In this document: in pieces, positions 9,229-18,160 of the stretch | Layout of the letters: each line of letters opens with the position of its first letter | Numbering within the stretch: the stretch's first letter is position 1 | Assembly: GCF_014489535.1 (NCBI RefSeq) | Contig: NZ_CP060783.1 | Location: forward strand, 4,733,501 to 4,797,500 | Source: Diaphorobacter aerolatus | GTDB lineage: Bacteria; Pseudomonadota; Gammaproteobacteria; Burkholderiales; Burkholderiaceae_C | Length of the DNA stretch: 64,000 nt | Reading direction: 5' to 3' | Translations under genes and position numbers: made by a program | Notes under the pieces: generated by a model | The model's database searches: none | The model's input: the letters and a program-made list of their open reading frames with translations, nothing else | Told to the model about the DNA's origin: nothing

Positions 9229-9987
9229 TCAGGAAATGGTCAACCCGCCGTCCACGGACAGGATGTGTCCGGTCGTCGACCGCGAGTCGTCGCAGGCCAG
9301 AAACAAGGCCGCCTTCGCGACATCCTCCGGCGTCACCATGCCGAACATCTGATTCTGGGCCGACAAGTTCGTTGCGTCGTTGTTGGCCATCATCTTGAGC
9401 ACCCGCTCGGTGGATGTGGCACCGGGCGCGATGGCGTTTACCCGCACATGTTCGGCCGCATACTCGACGGCCATCGAACGTGTCAGGGCACTGACGGCTC
9501 CTTTGGCGGCCGTGTAGGCGTCTTTGCGGTGAGTGCCGATCAACGCGAAGATTGAGGTCATGTTGATCACCGCACCACCACCGCTGGCGATGATCGCCGG
9601 GATCCCGAATCGGCATCCGAGCCAAGTGCCGAACAGGTCTACTTTGATCCGGGACCAGAACTCGTCAATGGGCGCTTCGCTCACCCTTGAGTCACGGCTG
9701 GTGGAGCCGCCTGCGTTGTTGTGCAGCACATGCAGCCCACCGAACGCCGTGACGGTCTGAGTCACGGCCGCTTCCACCTGCTCAGGCTCGGTTACGTCTG
9801 CGGCGATGAACAGTGCCTGCCCACCCTTCTCCTGGATCAGACGGGCAGTTTCCTGGCCCGCATCGACGTTGCGCTCCACCACGGCGATCCGTGCACCCTC
9901 TGCAGCAAACAACAAGGCCGTCGCGCGACCTATGCCCGCACCCGCGCCGGTTATGAGCGCGGTCTTGTTTTCGAGTTTCAGCATCAT
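9229..9987 (-). CDS. Short-chain dehydrogenase/reductase
   Basis: This 252-residue classical SDR has the NAD(P)-binding TGAGAGIGRA at residues 14-23, NNAG, the catalytic Ser in VINMTSIFALIGT and the YxxxK pair in DAYTAAKGAV, and ends with the usual GHILSVDGGLTIS. An acidic residue after beta-2 (VVERN) is ambiguous for cofactor preference. Two adjacent ATG codons (9987 and 9984) can start it. It lies in the minus-strand operon after scoB, so it probably oxidises a hydroxy intermediate before CoA transfer or ring cleavage. The substrate is unknown. Confidence 0.88.
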   Translation of the reverse strand: MMLKLENKTALITGAGAGIGRATALLFAAEGARIAVVERNVDAGQETARLIQEKGGQALFIAADVTEPEQVEAAVTQTVTAFGGLHVLHNNAGGSTSRDSRVSEAPIDEFWSRIKVDLFGTWLGCRFGIPAIIASGGGAVINMTSIFALIGTHRKDAYTAAKGAVSALTRSMAVEYAAEHVRVNAIAPGATSTERVLKMMANNDATNLSAQNQMFGMVTPEDVAKAALFLACDDSRSTTGHILSVDGGLTIS

Positions 9988-10078
9988 TGATTCCTCAGAT
10001 ATCCAGATACCTGCGATATGGCTTTTATTTCGATTTTTCGCCTCGCCTGGAATGAGCGAGGTGAAGAACGCATTCCGA

Positions 10079-10717
10079 TCAAGCGCAATCGAATGTCAGT
10101 TGCGGTTCGGTCTTGGCTTGCAGATCGTCCCTGGAGACGCCGGGAGCAAGCTCCTTGACTACGAGTCCGCCGTCCGTAACGTCGAACACTGCCAAGTCCG
10201 TGATGATCTGATTCACCACATGCTGGCCGGTCAGGGGAAGCGAGCAGGCTTTCAGCACCTTCAACGCGCCATCGCGTGCCACGTGCTCCATCAGCACGAT
10301 CACGCGGCGCGCGCCGCCCACCAGATCCATCGCCCCGCCCATGCCCTTGACCATCTTGCCGGGGATCATCCAATTCGCCAGATCCCCACGCTCGCTGACC
10401 TGCATGCCGCCGAGGATGGTCAGGTCCATGTGGCCGCCGCGGATCATGGCGAACGACATTGCGGAGGAGCAGATCGAAGCGCCAGGGGCCATGGTGATGG
10501 TCTGCTTGGCGGCATCGATCAGATCAGGATCGATCTCGTCCTCGAAAGGCGGAGGGCCGATGCCGATCAGGCCGTTTTCCGACTGCAGCCATACTTCCAT
10601 TCCCTCGGGAACGTAGTCGACCACCTTGGTCGGCAGCCCGATCCCCAGGTTCACATAGTCCCCGTCGTGGAGTTCCTTTGCGGCGCGGGCCGCCATTTGT
10701 TCGTGTGTCCAGGCCAT
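10079..10717 (-). CDS. scoB: 3-oxoacid CoA-transferase subunit B
   Basis: The 212-residue product begins MAWTHEQMAARAAKELHDGD and carries VNLGIGLPTKV and the active-site segment SENGLIGIGP, whose Glu forms the covalent CoA thioester in family I CoA-transferases. Together with ScoA it would move CoA from succinyl-CoA to a 3-oxo acid (acetoacetate or 3-oxoadipate type). It follows scoA by 9 bp in the same minus-strand operon. Which acid it prefers (PcaIJ against ScoAB) cannot be settled by reading. Confidence 0.88.
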   Translation of the reverse strand: MAWTHEQMAARAAKELHDGDYVNLGIGLPTKVVDYVPEGMEVWLQSENGLIGIGPPPFEDEIDPDLIDAAKQTITMAPGASICSSAMSFAMIRGGHMDLTILGGMQVSERGDLANWMIPGKMVKGMGGAMDLVGGARRVIVLMEHVARDGALKVLKACSLPLTGQHVVNQIITDLAVFDVTDGGLVVKELAPGVSRDDLQAKTEPQLTFDCA

Positions 10718-10726
10718 GTCGATCTC

Positions 10727-11430
10727 TCAAGGGTTGCGGGTGCGGAAGCTCTTGCGCTCGATGCGCTTCTCGGGATTCGGAACGACGACGATGCGATCCA
10801 CGAAGATGCCGGGAAGATGCACCTCGTCGGGGTCCAACTGGCCTAAGTCGACGATTTCTTCCACTTCGGCGATCGTCACGGTGCCGGCCATGGCTACTTC
10901 GGGTTGAAGTTGCGCGCGGTGCGGGAGAACACCAGATTGCCTGAGGAGTCCGCCTTCTTGGCCTTCACCAGGGAAACGTCAGCTTTGAGAGCTCGTTCCA
11001 TGACATAGGACTGGCCGTCGAATTCACGTGTTTCCTTGTTCTCGGCAACGACCGTGCCGACGCCGGTGCGCGTGAAAAAGGCGGGTATGCCGGCGCCGCC
11101 GGCACGCAGCCGCTCGGCCAGCGTGCCCTGCGGGTTGAACTCAAGCTCCAGCTCCCCGTTCAGGTATTGCCGCTCAAATTCCTTGTTTTCTCCGACATAG
11201 GAAGAAACCATGCGTTTGATCTGGCGGGTTTGCAGTAGTAATCCCAGTCCAAAATCATCGACCCCGGCGTTATTGCTGATGCAGGTCAGCCCATTGACGC
11301 CGCTGTCGCGCAGTGCTTCGATCAATGCGGAGGGAATTCCGCACAAGCCAAAACCACCGACGGCAATGGTTTGGCCGCTTTTGACCACATCGCCTAAAGC
11401 GGCCGCCGCGTCTCCATATATCTTTCTCAT
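10727..11430 (-). CDS. scoA: 3-oxoacid CoA-transferase subunit A (frame break near 10901)
   Basis: The first part, 11430 to about 10900, has the family motif [36 protein letters not shown] and FFTRTGVGT. The frame then stops after ARNFNPK, while the next frame continues [14 protein letters not shown] and [18 protein letters not shown] to a stop at 10727, exactly the expected C-terminus. Adding one G in the CCCG run at about 10900-10903 restores a 234-residue protein. It is the first gene of the operon, with the LysR-type palindrome 108 bp upstream. The break is probably a sequence error; if real, the enzyme is dead. Confidence 0.85.
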
Positions 11431-11537
11431 TTCAGAATCAGCCTTTCAAGACAAATCAAATGGTGGGGAAATCCATTCGATGGGCTGATGCTAGCGAGGC
11501 GACGGGCGATTCGGCAACAGCGATGGGCGCAAAACAA

Positions 11538-11555
11538 GGGTGCACCTATGCACAA
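11538..11555. promoter_or_regulatory. Palindrome upstream of scoA, matching the site next to lysR
   Basis: GTGCA-CCTA-TGCAC, inside an 18-bp window with AA following, lies 108 bp upstream of scoA. The same TGCA-N4-TGCACAA dyad stands beside the lysR start at 12498-12515, and both copies are associated with a CAAGGGTGCA sequence. This is the size and symmetry of a LysR-family recognition site, so the adjacent LysR is the likely binder. Confidence 0.5.
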
Positions 11556-11584
11556 CGATGACAGCTGGATTGCGCATTCCGCGA

Positions 11585-12490
11585 TCAGCTCGGGCGGCGG
11601 AACAGATCCGGATGCTCCTCGATCAGTTGGCGGATGTGGTCCCAGACGAAGCGGTAGCGCCTGATCTTCAGCAGGTCTTCCGGCGCAGCAATCCACAGGC
11701 CGCGCGTCATCAGCGGCTGGTCGGGAAAAACGCACACAAGGTCATTGCCTTGGCGCGCGACATACGGCGTCAGCAGCACGAGGCCCAAGCCCGCAGCCGC
11801 TGCCGTGCGTTGGGCCAGCACGCTGGTGGCAGAAAAGCTGCGTCGCGGGTGGGGCGTCAACTCTTGCAGGATGCGGTAGCGATCGCTGACGGACCCGTCG
11901 TGAATGTAGTCCACGAACTCGTGGTGGATCACGTCACCAAGCTCTCGGATGGGTGGGTGCGTTGTCCGGTAGCTGGGTGAGCAATAAAGAAAATAGTCCA
12001 CCTGCGCCAGCCTTGCCACCTTGTAGCGACCCGCTTCTGGTGGCTCCAGGGTCACCAGAATCTCGACCTCTCGGGTCACAAGGCTGGGGAACTGGGGTTG
12101 TGCCATCAGTTCTATGTGCAGCCCCGGATGCTGCTCGCGCAATCGCGCCAGGCTGGGCGCGAGGACGTGTATGCCGAATGCCTCGGGTGTTCCCACCCGT
12201 ACCGTGCCTTCGATGACTTCCGCCTGTCCCAGGCTCTGCTCAACCGCTTCGAGTAGGGCAGCCTCCATCTTCTCGGCGTTTGGAATCAGCCTTCGCCCGG
12301 CGTCGGTGAGCGTGTAACCGCTGCGGCGGCGGTCGAACAGAACCGCGCCCAGCTTCTCCTCCAGGCGGTCAATGCGGCGCGAGACCGTCGAGTGTTCGAT
12401 ACCCAACCGCTCTCCAGCCAAAGAGATGGTGCCCAGGCGGGCCACCATCAAGAAAACTCTTAGGTCATTCCATTCTGGGAGTTGTTTCAT
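11585..12490 (-). CDS. LysR-family transcriptional regulator
   Basis: The 301-residue protein starts at MKQLPEWNDLRVFL; the longer frame upstream to 12628 lacks family similarity. The HTH is GTISLAGERLGIEHSTVSRR with IDRLEEKLGAVLFDRR after it, followed by a periplasmic-binding-like effector domain (GTPEAFGIHVLAPSLARLRE and onward). It lies between the scoA operon (minus, downstream) and the GntP permease gene (plus, divergent). Palindromes beside its own start and before scoA suggest autoregulation and control of both neighbours. Confidence 0.9.
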   Translation of the reverse strand: MKQLPEWNDLRVFLMVARLGTISLAGERLGIEHSTVSRRIDRLEEKLGAVLFDRRRSGYTLTDAGRRLIPNAEKMEAALLEAVEQSLGQAEVIEGTVRVGTPEAFGIHVLAPSLARLREQHPGLHIELMAQPQFPSLVTREVEILVTLEPPEAGRYKVARLAQVDYFLYCSPSYRTTHPPIRELGDVIHHEFVDYIHDGSVSDRYRILQELTPHPRRSFSATSVLAQRTAAAAGLGLVLLTPYVARQGNDLVCVFPDQPLMTRGLWIAAPEDLLKIRRYRFVWDHIRQLIEEHPDLFRRPS

Positions 12491-12497
12491 GAATCTA

Positions 12498-12515
12498 TTG
12501 TGCATCAGTGCACAA
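12498..12515. promoter_or_regulatory. Perfect palindrome beside lysR (candidate LysR site)
   Basis: TTGTGCA-TCAG-TGCACAA is a perfect 7-bp inverted repeat with a 4-bp spacer, 8 bp upstream of the lysR ATG. A half-site, GGGTGCA, follows at 12519-12525. It lies between lysR and the divergent gntP-type gene and matches the dyad upstream of scoA at 11538-11555. Confidence 0.6.
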
Positions 12516-12671
12516 CAAGGGTGCAATCGTTTTCTTTTCCGATGCCATGGGGCACAAGATAATTTAAAAGCCTTGAGCGAACATTTGCTCGTAGGTGCTC
12601 GGCGCCTGACGCCACGCTCGGCCTCCACTTATTTGCCGCGGCCGTAAAAACAATAGGTATTGGGGACAAAC

Positions 12672-14063
12672 ATGTCATTAGGTGTGGTGCTGTGCGCCTT
12701 GGTATTTCTAATGCTCGCCGCATACCGCGGCTACAGTGTCATATTGGCAGCGCCGATTGCGGCACTCGGTGCCGTTATTTTTTTCGAACCATCCGCCGTT
12801 GCACCTATATTTGCTGGCGTCTTCATGGAGAAAATGGCCGGCTTTCTCAAACTGTATTTCCCTGTTTTCATGCTGGGAGCGGTGTTTGGCAAAGCGATCG
12901 AGTTGTCGGGGTTCGCGGAATCGATTGTGGCGACCGCGATCCGCTACTTTGGCCGTTCCCGGGCCAATCTCATCATCGTCTCGGTCTGCGCACTGCTGAC
13001 CTATGGCGGCGTATCGGTGTTCGTCGTCGTGTTCGCGGTGTATCCGTTTGCGGCTGAGCTCTATCGGCAAAGCAATATTCCCAAGCGCTTGATGCCCGGG
13101 GCGATTGCCCTGGGCGCCTTTTCGTTCACGATGGACTCGTTGCCCGGCACGCCGCAGATTCAGAACATCATTCCGACGACCTTCTTCAACACCACCTCAT
13201 GGGCGGCACCGGTGCTTGGCGTGCTGGGCGCCTTGTTCCTGGCCGTGACTGGCCTGGCGTATCTAGAATGGCGCCGCCGAGTAGCCGCCAGGAACGGCGA
13301 GGGCTATGGCTCCGACCACATCAATGAGCCGCAGCAACTGGCAGGCAAGCAGCTCCCATCGCCGCTGTTGGCCGTGCTCCCGCTGCTCGTGGTGGGGATT
13401 GGTAACTTCTGGCTGACGAAAGCGATCCCCCAGTGGTACGGCGCACTCCACAGCGTCAGCCTTCCGGGGCTGGCCAAGCCCGTGGAAACCCAAATCGCCG
13501 GCTTGACGGCAGTCTGGGCGGTGCAAGGAGCTCTGCTGCTGGGCATTCTTGTCGTGTTGGCTACCGCGTTCTCTCCGGTGAAGCAGCGTTTTGCCGAGGG
13601 CAGCAAGGCTGCTGTGGGCGGGGCGATGCTGGCATCCATGAACACCGCGTCCGAATACGGTTTTGGTGGGGTCATTGCCGCGCTGCCCGGATTCCTGGTC
13701 ATCCGGGACGCCCTGCACAGCGTGCCCGACCCTTTGCTGAATGCCGCAGTCTCCGTGAGCACGTTGGCGGGCATCACCGGTTCGGCGTCGGGCGGCATGA
13801 GTATCGCGCTGGCGGCCATGTCGGAGAACCTGATCGCTGCGGCCAACGCCGCCCATATTCCGATGGAAGTGCTGCACCGCGTTGTGGCCATGGCCAGCGG
13901 CGGCATGGACACCTTGCCGCACAACGGCGCGGTCATCACCTTGCTTGCGGTTACGGGGCTGACGCACCGGCAAGCCTACAAGGACATCTTTGCAATCACC
14001 CTGATCAAGACCTTGGCGGCCCTCTTCGTGATTGCCGTTTTCTATCTCACCGGCCTCGTCTGA
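12672..14063 (+). CDS. GntP-family permease
   Basis: This is a 463-residue inner-membrane transporter with about 12 hydrophobic segments. The pattern IFAGVFMEKMAGFLKLYFPV, ALLTYGGVSVFVVVFAVYPF, SFTMDSLPGTPQIQNIIPTT and the C-terminal MASGGMDTLPHNGAVITLL is that of GntP/citrate-type proton symporters (gluconate, hydroxybutyrate and similar acids). The start at 12672 has GGGGAC 4-9 bp before it. It begins the plus-strand group permease-hydratase-dehydrogenase and is divergent from lysR, so it is probably induced with the scoA operon. A small hydroxy or keto acid is the likely cargo. Confidence 0.85.
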   Translation: MSLGVVLCALVFLMLAAYRGYSVILAAPIAALGAVIFFEPSAVAPIFAGVFMEKMAGFLKLYFPVFMLGAVFGKAIELSGFAESIVATAIRYFGRSRANLIIVSVCALLTYGGVSVFVVVFAVYPFAAELYRQSNIPKRLMPGAIALGAFSFTMDSLPGTPQIQNIIPTTFFNTTSWAAPVLGVLGALFLAVTGLAYLEWRRRVAARNGEGYGSDHINEPQQLAGKQLPSPLLAVLPLLVVGIGNFWLTKAIPQWYGALHSVSLPGLAKPVETQIAGLTAVWAVQGALLLGILVVLATAFSPVKQRFAEGSKAAVGGAMLASMNTASEYGFGGVIAALPGFLVIRDALHSVPDPLLNAAVSVSTLAGITGSASGGMSIALAAMSENLIAAANAAHIPMEVLHRVVAMASGGMDTLPHNGAVITLLAVTGLTHRQAYKDIFAITLIKTLAALFVIAVFYLTGLV

Positions 14064-14088
14064 CCCTCTCACCACCTTGGAGCTGAAC

Positions 14089-14904
14089 ATGACCCAGAGC
14101 AACCGTTATCAAGGCTATGAAGCCATCGAGTTCGATCGTCCGCTGGAGGGTGTACTGCGCCTGACCTTGAACAAGCCCGAGCGCATGAACGCCCTCGATT
14201 CGCGCGGCCATGCCGAACTTGCCGATGTCTGGCGCGAAATCGATACCGACCCGGACGTCAGTGTTGTCGTGCTGCGCGGCGCAGGGCGCGCCTTCTCCGC
14301 GGGCGGCGACTTCACCATGCTCAAGGAGATGACGGACGACTTCAACGTGCGTGCCCGGGTGTGGCGAGAGTCGCGCGACCTGGTCTACAACATCATCAAC
14401 TGCTCGAAGCCCATCGTCTCGGCCATCCATGGCCCGGCAGTCGGTGCGGGTCTGGTGGCAGCCCTGCTGGCCGATATTTCCATCGCGGCCAAGACGGCGC
14501 GCATCGTGGACGGCCACACCAAGCTGGGCGTTGCGCCGGGCGACCACGCGGCCATCGTTTGGCCGCTGCTGTGTGGCATGGCCAAGGCCAAGTACCACCT
14601 GATGCTGTGCGAACCCCTGAACGGCGAGCAGGCCGAGGCGTTGGGGCTGGTGTCTCTTTCCGTCGAAGACGACGCCCTGCAGGAGAAGGCTCTGGAGGTG
14701 GCGCAGAAGTTGGCGAACGGCGCGCCCGCAGCGCTGCGCTGGACCAAGTACGCGCTGAACAACTGGTTGCGCCAGGCAGGTCCGATCTTCGACACCTCGC
14801 TGGCACTGGAGTTCATGGGGTTTGGCGGCCCCGAGGCGCAGGAGGGTCTCGCCGCCTTGCTGGAGAAGCGCGCGCCGAAGTTCTCGCAGCGTACCCCTAT
14901 CTGA
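14089..14904 (+). CDS. Enoyl-CoA hydratase/isomerase family protein
   Basis: The 271-residue crotonase-fold protein has the oxyanion-hole segments GRAFSAGGDFTML and IHGPAVGAGLVAALLADISI. The position of the first catalytic Glu in classical hydratases is not a Glu here (VGAGLVAALLAD), and the second region reads GHTKLGVAPGDHAAIVWPL, so it may be an isomerase, lyase or hydrolase rather than a standard hydratase. The start at 14089 (MTQSNRYQGYEAIEF) follows AGCTGAAC, 25 bp after the permease stop. Substrate unknown. Confidence 0.85.
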   Translation: MTQSNRYQGYEAIEFDRPLEGVLRLTLNKPERMNALDSRGHAELADVWREIDTDPDVSVVVLRGAGRAFSAGGDFTMLKEMTDDFNVRARVWRESRDLVYNIINCSKPIVSAIHGPAVGAGLVAALLADISIAAKTARIVDGHTKLGVAPGDHAAIVWPLLCGMAKAKYHLMLCEPLNGEQAEALGLVSLSVEDDALQEKALEVAQKLANGAPAALRWTKYALNNWLRQAGPIFDTSLALEFMGFGGPEAQEGLAALLEKRAPKFSQRTPI

Positions 14905-15036
14905 GCATTCGGGCCGTGTGCCCGAATGGCAGATCCCAAGAAGTCAAGACGCCGTGGTGGCGTCAGGCGCCTTCGTGGCAGGCCCGGCCCACGGGAAATG
15001 GTGCGCCTGAGCCGCCGCAATGAAGGAGACATGCAC

Positions 15037-15914
15037 ATGAAACTCAAGACCGTAGCATTCATCGGTGTCGGCAATATGGGCGCGCCTATGGCCCGCTGTG
15101 CCCGGCGTGCCGGCTTCGATTTGATCGTTTGCGATCGCAACCAGGCCGTGCTCGAGGCGTTCGCCCAGGAGGGTGCGACGGTCACTACTGACGTCGCTGC
15201 CTGTGCAGGCGCGGATGCGGTGGTCGTACTCCTGGCCAATGATGCGCAGATCATGGAAGCCGTGTTGGGCGGGCGCGGCCTGGTGCAGGCGATTGCGCCC
15301 GGCCAGCGTCCCATCGTCTGCATGATGAGTACTACCTTGCCGGATACCTTGCAGGCGCTGAAGGGCCCGATCGAAGCCGCCGGTGCGCGCCTGATCGATG
15401 CGCCGATCAGTGGTGGCATTGTGGGAGCAGAGCAGGGCACGCTCACCATCATGCTGGGAGGCGACACCGCCGACGTGCAGGCCGTCATGCCCTGATGGAG
15501 GCCATGGGCGAACGTATTTTCCACTGCGGCGCGCTGGGCTCGGCCGAGGTGGTCAAGGTGATCAACAACATGCTGTGCGTGACCAACATGTTCCTCACCG
15601 CAGAGGCCATCGAGCTCGCGCAGCGGCATGGCGTGAGCTTCGAGGGGCTCTCACCGATCCTGGCCGTGAGCACTGGGCTGAACTTTCTTACCGCCGATGC
15701 CCAAACGGGCAGGGCGCAGTACCGCGCATGGGCGCGCTCGGAGGAGGCGTACACCGCCATCTACAACGTGGTCAGCAAAGATCTGCACCTTGCATTGAAA
15801 CTGGCGGATCTTGCGCACGTGGATTTGGGGCTGCTCAAGGGCGTCTCGCAGTACGTGGATTCTGCCGACCCTCAGGCTATGGGGCGCTGGATGCGCAGCG
15901 GCCAGGTCAACTGA
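15037..15914 (+). CDS. 3-hydroxyisobutyrate dehydrogenase-like protein (frame break near 15491)
   Basis: The first part starts MKLKTVAFIGVGNMGAPMAR, the NAD-binding GxGxxG of beta-hydroxyacid dehydrogenases, and includes DAPISGGIVGAEQGTLTIM. It stops after DVQAVMP. The next frame continues MEAMGERIFHCGALGSAEVV and KVINNMLC, with the catalytic Lys of the family, to 15914. One missing C in the CCC at 15490-15492 explains the break; the repaired protein has 292 residues. ATG at 15037 is favoured because GGAG lies 8 bp upstream; 15031 is too close. The likely reaction is oxidation of a short 3-hydroxy acid. Confidence 0.85.
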
Positions 15915-15991
15915 GACGCGGCGTTGTCGGGTTGCCAGTTCAGTCCAGATCAAAGGTACTGGAGATGTCTAGAGCGAACTCCAGCGCAACC

Positions 15992-16888
15992 CTATGTTGC
16001 CCAAGACCTTGCCTTCTGGACGACAAAGTCGATGAGCGTGCGGGTCGCAACGGTTTGATAGGCACCGGGCATGCGCAGCAGGAACATGCGGGTACCAAAC
16101 ACGCTCAGGCGCCAATCCGGCAGAGCGGTGACCATGCGTCCTTCGGCGACATCCTGCCTGACGACATAGTCAGGGACGAGACCCACGCCGAGGCTGGCGA
16201 GGATGGCCTCGCGCAGGAACTGGAAGTTCTCCGATGCCAGGGTGGGGTGCAGCGTCAGTTCACGCCGTTCCTCGCCTTGATAGGCCGAGACCCTCAGGTT
16301 TCGTCCCGCCACGGCCGACGTGATCAGAGGAACATTGCCGAGTTCCTCCAGCCGCTCCGGCATCGCGCGCCCATGGGCGTACTCGACCGATGCGCAGGTG
16401 ACATAGCGCACCTGGGCCAGCTCGATGGCCACCATCTGCTGCGGCGGTTCCGACATGACGCGCACCGCAATGTCCACTTCTTCGCGCAGGAGATCGTCGA
16501 CGCGGTTGTCGAACAACAGATCGAGATCGATGTCGGGATAGAGGCGCTTGAACTCGATCAGCCAACTGGACATCACCATGTGCCCGAATCCGGTGGGCAA
16601 GCTGAGCCGAACCGCGCCATGCAGGCCTTTGCCGAACACGGCCACCGACTCCTTGGCTGCGAGCACTTCATTGCGAATGACGCACCCGTGGTGGTAGAGG
16701 CGCTGGCCGATGTCCGTGAGCTCCACACGCCGCGTCGTGCGCCGCATGAGCTGCATCCCGACCGACCTCTCAAGCTGGGTCAGGTGATAACTGATATTGG
16801 CCCGGCTCATCTTCATGTTGCGTGCGGCCAGGCTGAGATTCCCCGCTTCCACGATGTCGACGAAGAGTGTGAGTGCGTGGGCGTCCAT
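15992..16888 (-). CDS. LysR-family transcriptional regulator
   Basis: The 298-residue regulator has the HTH NLSLAARNMKMSRANISYHL then TQLERSVGMQLMRRTTRRVE and an effector domain starting GAVRLSLPTGFGHMVMSSW. It is divergent from the acyl-CoA dehydrogenase gene at 16992 with a perfect dyad between them, so it most likely regulates that beta-oxidation operon. It is not closely similar to the LysR at 11585. Confidence 0.9.
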   Translation of the reverse strand: MDAHALTLFVDIVEAGNLSLAARNMKMSRANISYHLTQLERSVGMQLMRRTTRRVELTDIGQRLYHHGCVIRNEVLAAKESVAVFGKGLHGAVRLSLPTGFGHMVMSSWLIEFKRLYPDIDLDLLFDNRVDDLLREEVDIAVRVMSEPPQQMVAIELAQVRYVTCASVEYAHGRAMPERLEELGNVPLITSAVAGRNLRVSAYQGEERRELTLHPTLASENFQFLREAILASLGVGLVPDYVVRQDVAEGRMVTALPDWRLSVFGTRMFLLRMPGAYQTVATRTLIDFVVQKARSWAT

Positions 16889-16910
16889 GGATCCTATATG
16901 TCGAAATTTT

Positions 16911-16925
16911 TGAACAGAATGTTCA
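16911..16925. promoter_or_regulatory. Dyad between lysR and acyl-CoA dehydrogenase genes
   Basis: TGAACA-GAA-TGTTCA is a perfect 6-bp inverted repeat in an AT-rich divergent intergenic region, 23 bp from the lysR start and 66 bp from the dehydrogenase start. A partial half-site, AAGTTCA, follows at 16943-16949. LysR binding is inferred from position. Confidence 0.5.
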
Positions 16926-16991
16926 TTTTATTTCTAATTGTCAAGTTCATTTGATCATTAAACAATCCTGCCCATTCAAAGGAGTTTCCCC

Positions 16992-18152
16992 ATGGCGCTT
17001 GATCAAGAAACCTTCCAACTGCTGAAAGACAGCGTTCAACGCTTTGTCCGCGAGCGGCTGGTACCCGCCGAGAACCATTTGGAAGAGCACGACGAGGTGC
17101 CGGCCGACATCGTGGCCGACATGAAGGAGCTCGGCCTGTTCGGTATCTCGATTCCCGAGGAGTACGGCGGCATTGGCTTGTCGATGGCGCAGGAGTGCGA
17201 GGTGGCCTACGAGCTCGGCCAGACGGCGCTCGCGTTCCGATCAGTGGCGGGGACGAACATCGGCATCGGCTCGCAAGGCATCCTGATGGATGGCACGCCC
17301 GAACAGAAGGCCGAATACCTTCCGCGCATCGCCAGCGGCGAATTGATCATCTCCTTCGCGCTCACGGAACCCGATGCGGGGTCGGATGCCGCCTCGCTGA
17401 AGACCAAGGCGGTGGCCGATGGCAGCGACTACCTGATCAGCGGCACCAAGCGCTTCATCACCAATGCGCCGCGCGCAGGTGCCTTCACGCTGATGGCGCG
17501 CACCGGCGGCTCGGGCGCGGGTGGCATCTCGGCCTTCATCGTTCCTGCTGGCCTGCCGGGTCTGACGCTTGGCAAGCCCGACAAGAAGATGGGGCAAAAA
17601 GGCACGCGCACCTGCGACGTCAACCTCGACAACGTGCGCATTCCCGCCGCCAACATCATTGGAGGCGAAGCGGGCAAGGGTTTCAAGACGGCAATGAAGG
17701 TGCTTGACCGCGGCCGTCTGCACATCTCGGCCCTCGCCTGCGGCATGGCGCAGCGCATCCTGCGGGAAAGTGTGGCCTACGCGCAGCAGCGCAAGCAGTT
17801 CGGCCAGCGCATCGGCGACTTCCAATTGGTTCAGGCCATGCTGGCCGACAGCCAGGCTGAGTTGCTGGCCGGCTGGGCGCTGGTGCGCGAAACCGCGCAG
17901 CGCTACGACGCCAAGCCCTTTGGGGTCACCGATCCGGAAGTGAGCATGCGCGCCTCGTGCACCAAGATGTTCACGACCGAGATGGTGGGCCGCGTGGCTG
18001 ACCGTGGCGTGCAGATCCACGGCGGCTCGGGCTACATCAACGAGTTCCCAGTCGAGCGTTTCTATCGCGACGTCCGCCTGCTGCGCCTGTACGAAGGCAC
18101 CACGCAGATCCAGCAACTGGTCATCGGCAAGCAGCTGATGAAGGCCGAGTGA
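16992..18152 (+). CDS. Acyl-CoA dehydrogenase
   Basis: The 386-residue flavoprotein is complete: LTEPDAGSDAASLKT (FAD/substrate contact), GTKRFITNAPRAG, GKGFKTAMKVLDRGRLHISA, the RKQFGQRIGDFQLVQAMLAD helix and the C-terminal LLRLYEGTTQIQQLVI, whose Glu is the usual catalytic base in short/medium-chain enzymes. AAAGGAG precedes the ATG. It starts the operon that continues with the bifunctional enzyme, overlapping or touching it. It would introduce the alpha,beta double bond and pass electrons to ETF. Dicarboxylyl- or alicyclic-acyl-CoA are possible substrates from context. Confidence 0.92.
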   Translation: MALDQETFQLLKDSVQRFVRERLVPAENHLEEHDEVPADIVADMKELGLFGISIPEEYGGIGLSMAQECEVAYELGQTALAFRSVAGTNIGIGSQGILMDGTPEQKAEYLPRIASGELIISFALTEPDAGSDAASLKTKAVADGSDYLISGTKRFITNAPRAGAFTLMARTGGSGAGGISAFIVPAGLPGLTLGKPDKKMGQKGTRTCDVNLDNVRIPAANIIGGEAGKGFKTAMKVLDRGRLHISALACGMAQRILRESVAYAQQRKQFGQRIGDFQLVQAMLADSQAELLAGWALVRETAQRYDAKPFGVTDPEVSMRASCTKMFTTEMVGRVADRGVQIHGGSGYINEFPVERFYRDVRLLRLYEGTTQIQQLVIGKQLMKAE

Positions 18153-18160
18153 GGCTGCCC

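Noticed and set aside
15398-16954. Plus-strand 518-residue frame across the dehydrogenase-like gene and lysR
   Set aside because: It is the shadow of the lysR gene on the minus strand and of another frame in the dehydrogenase-like gene.
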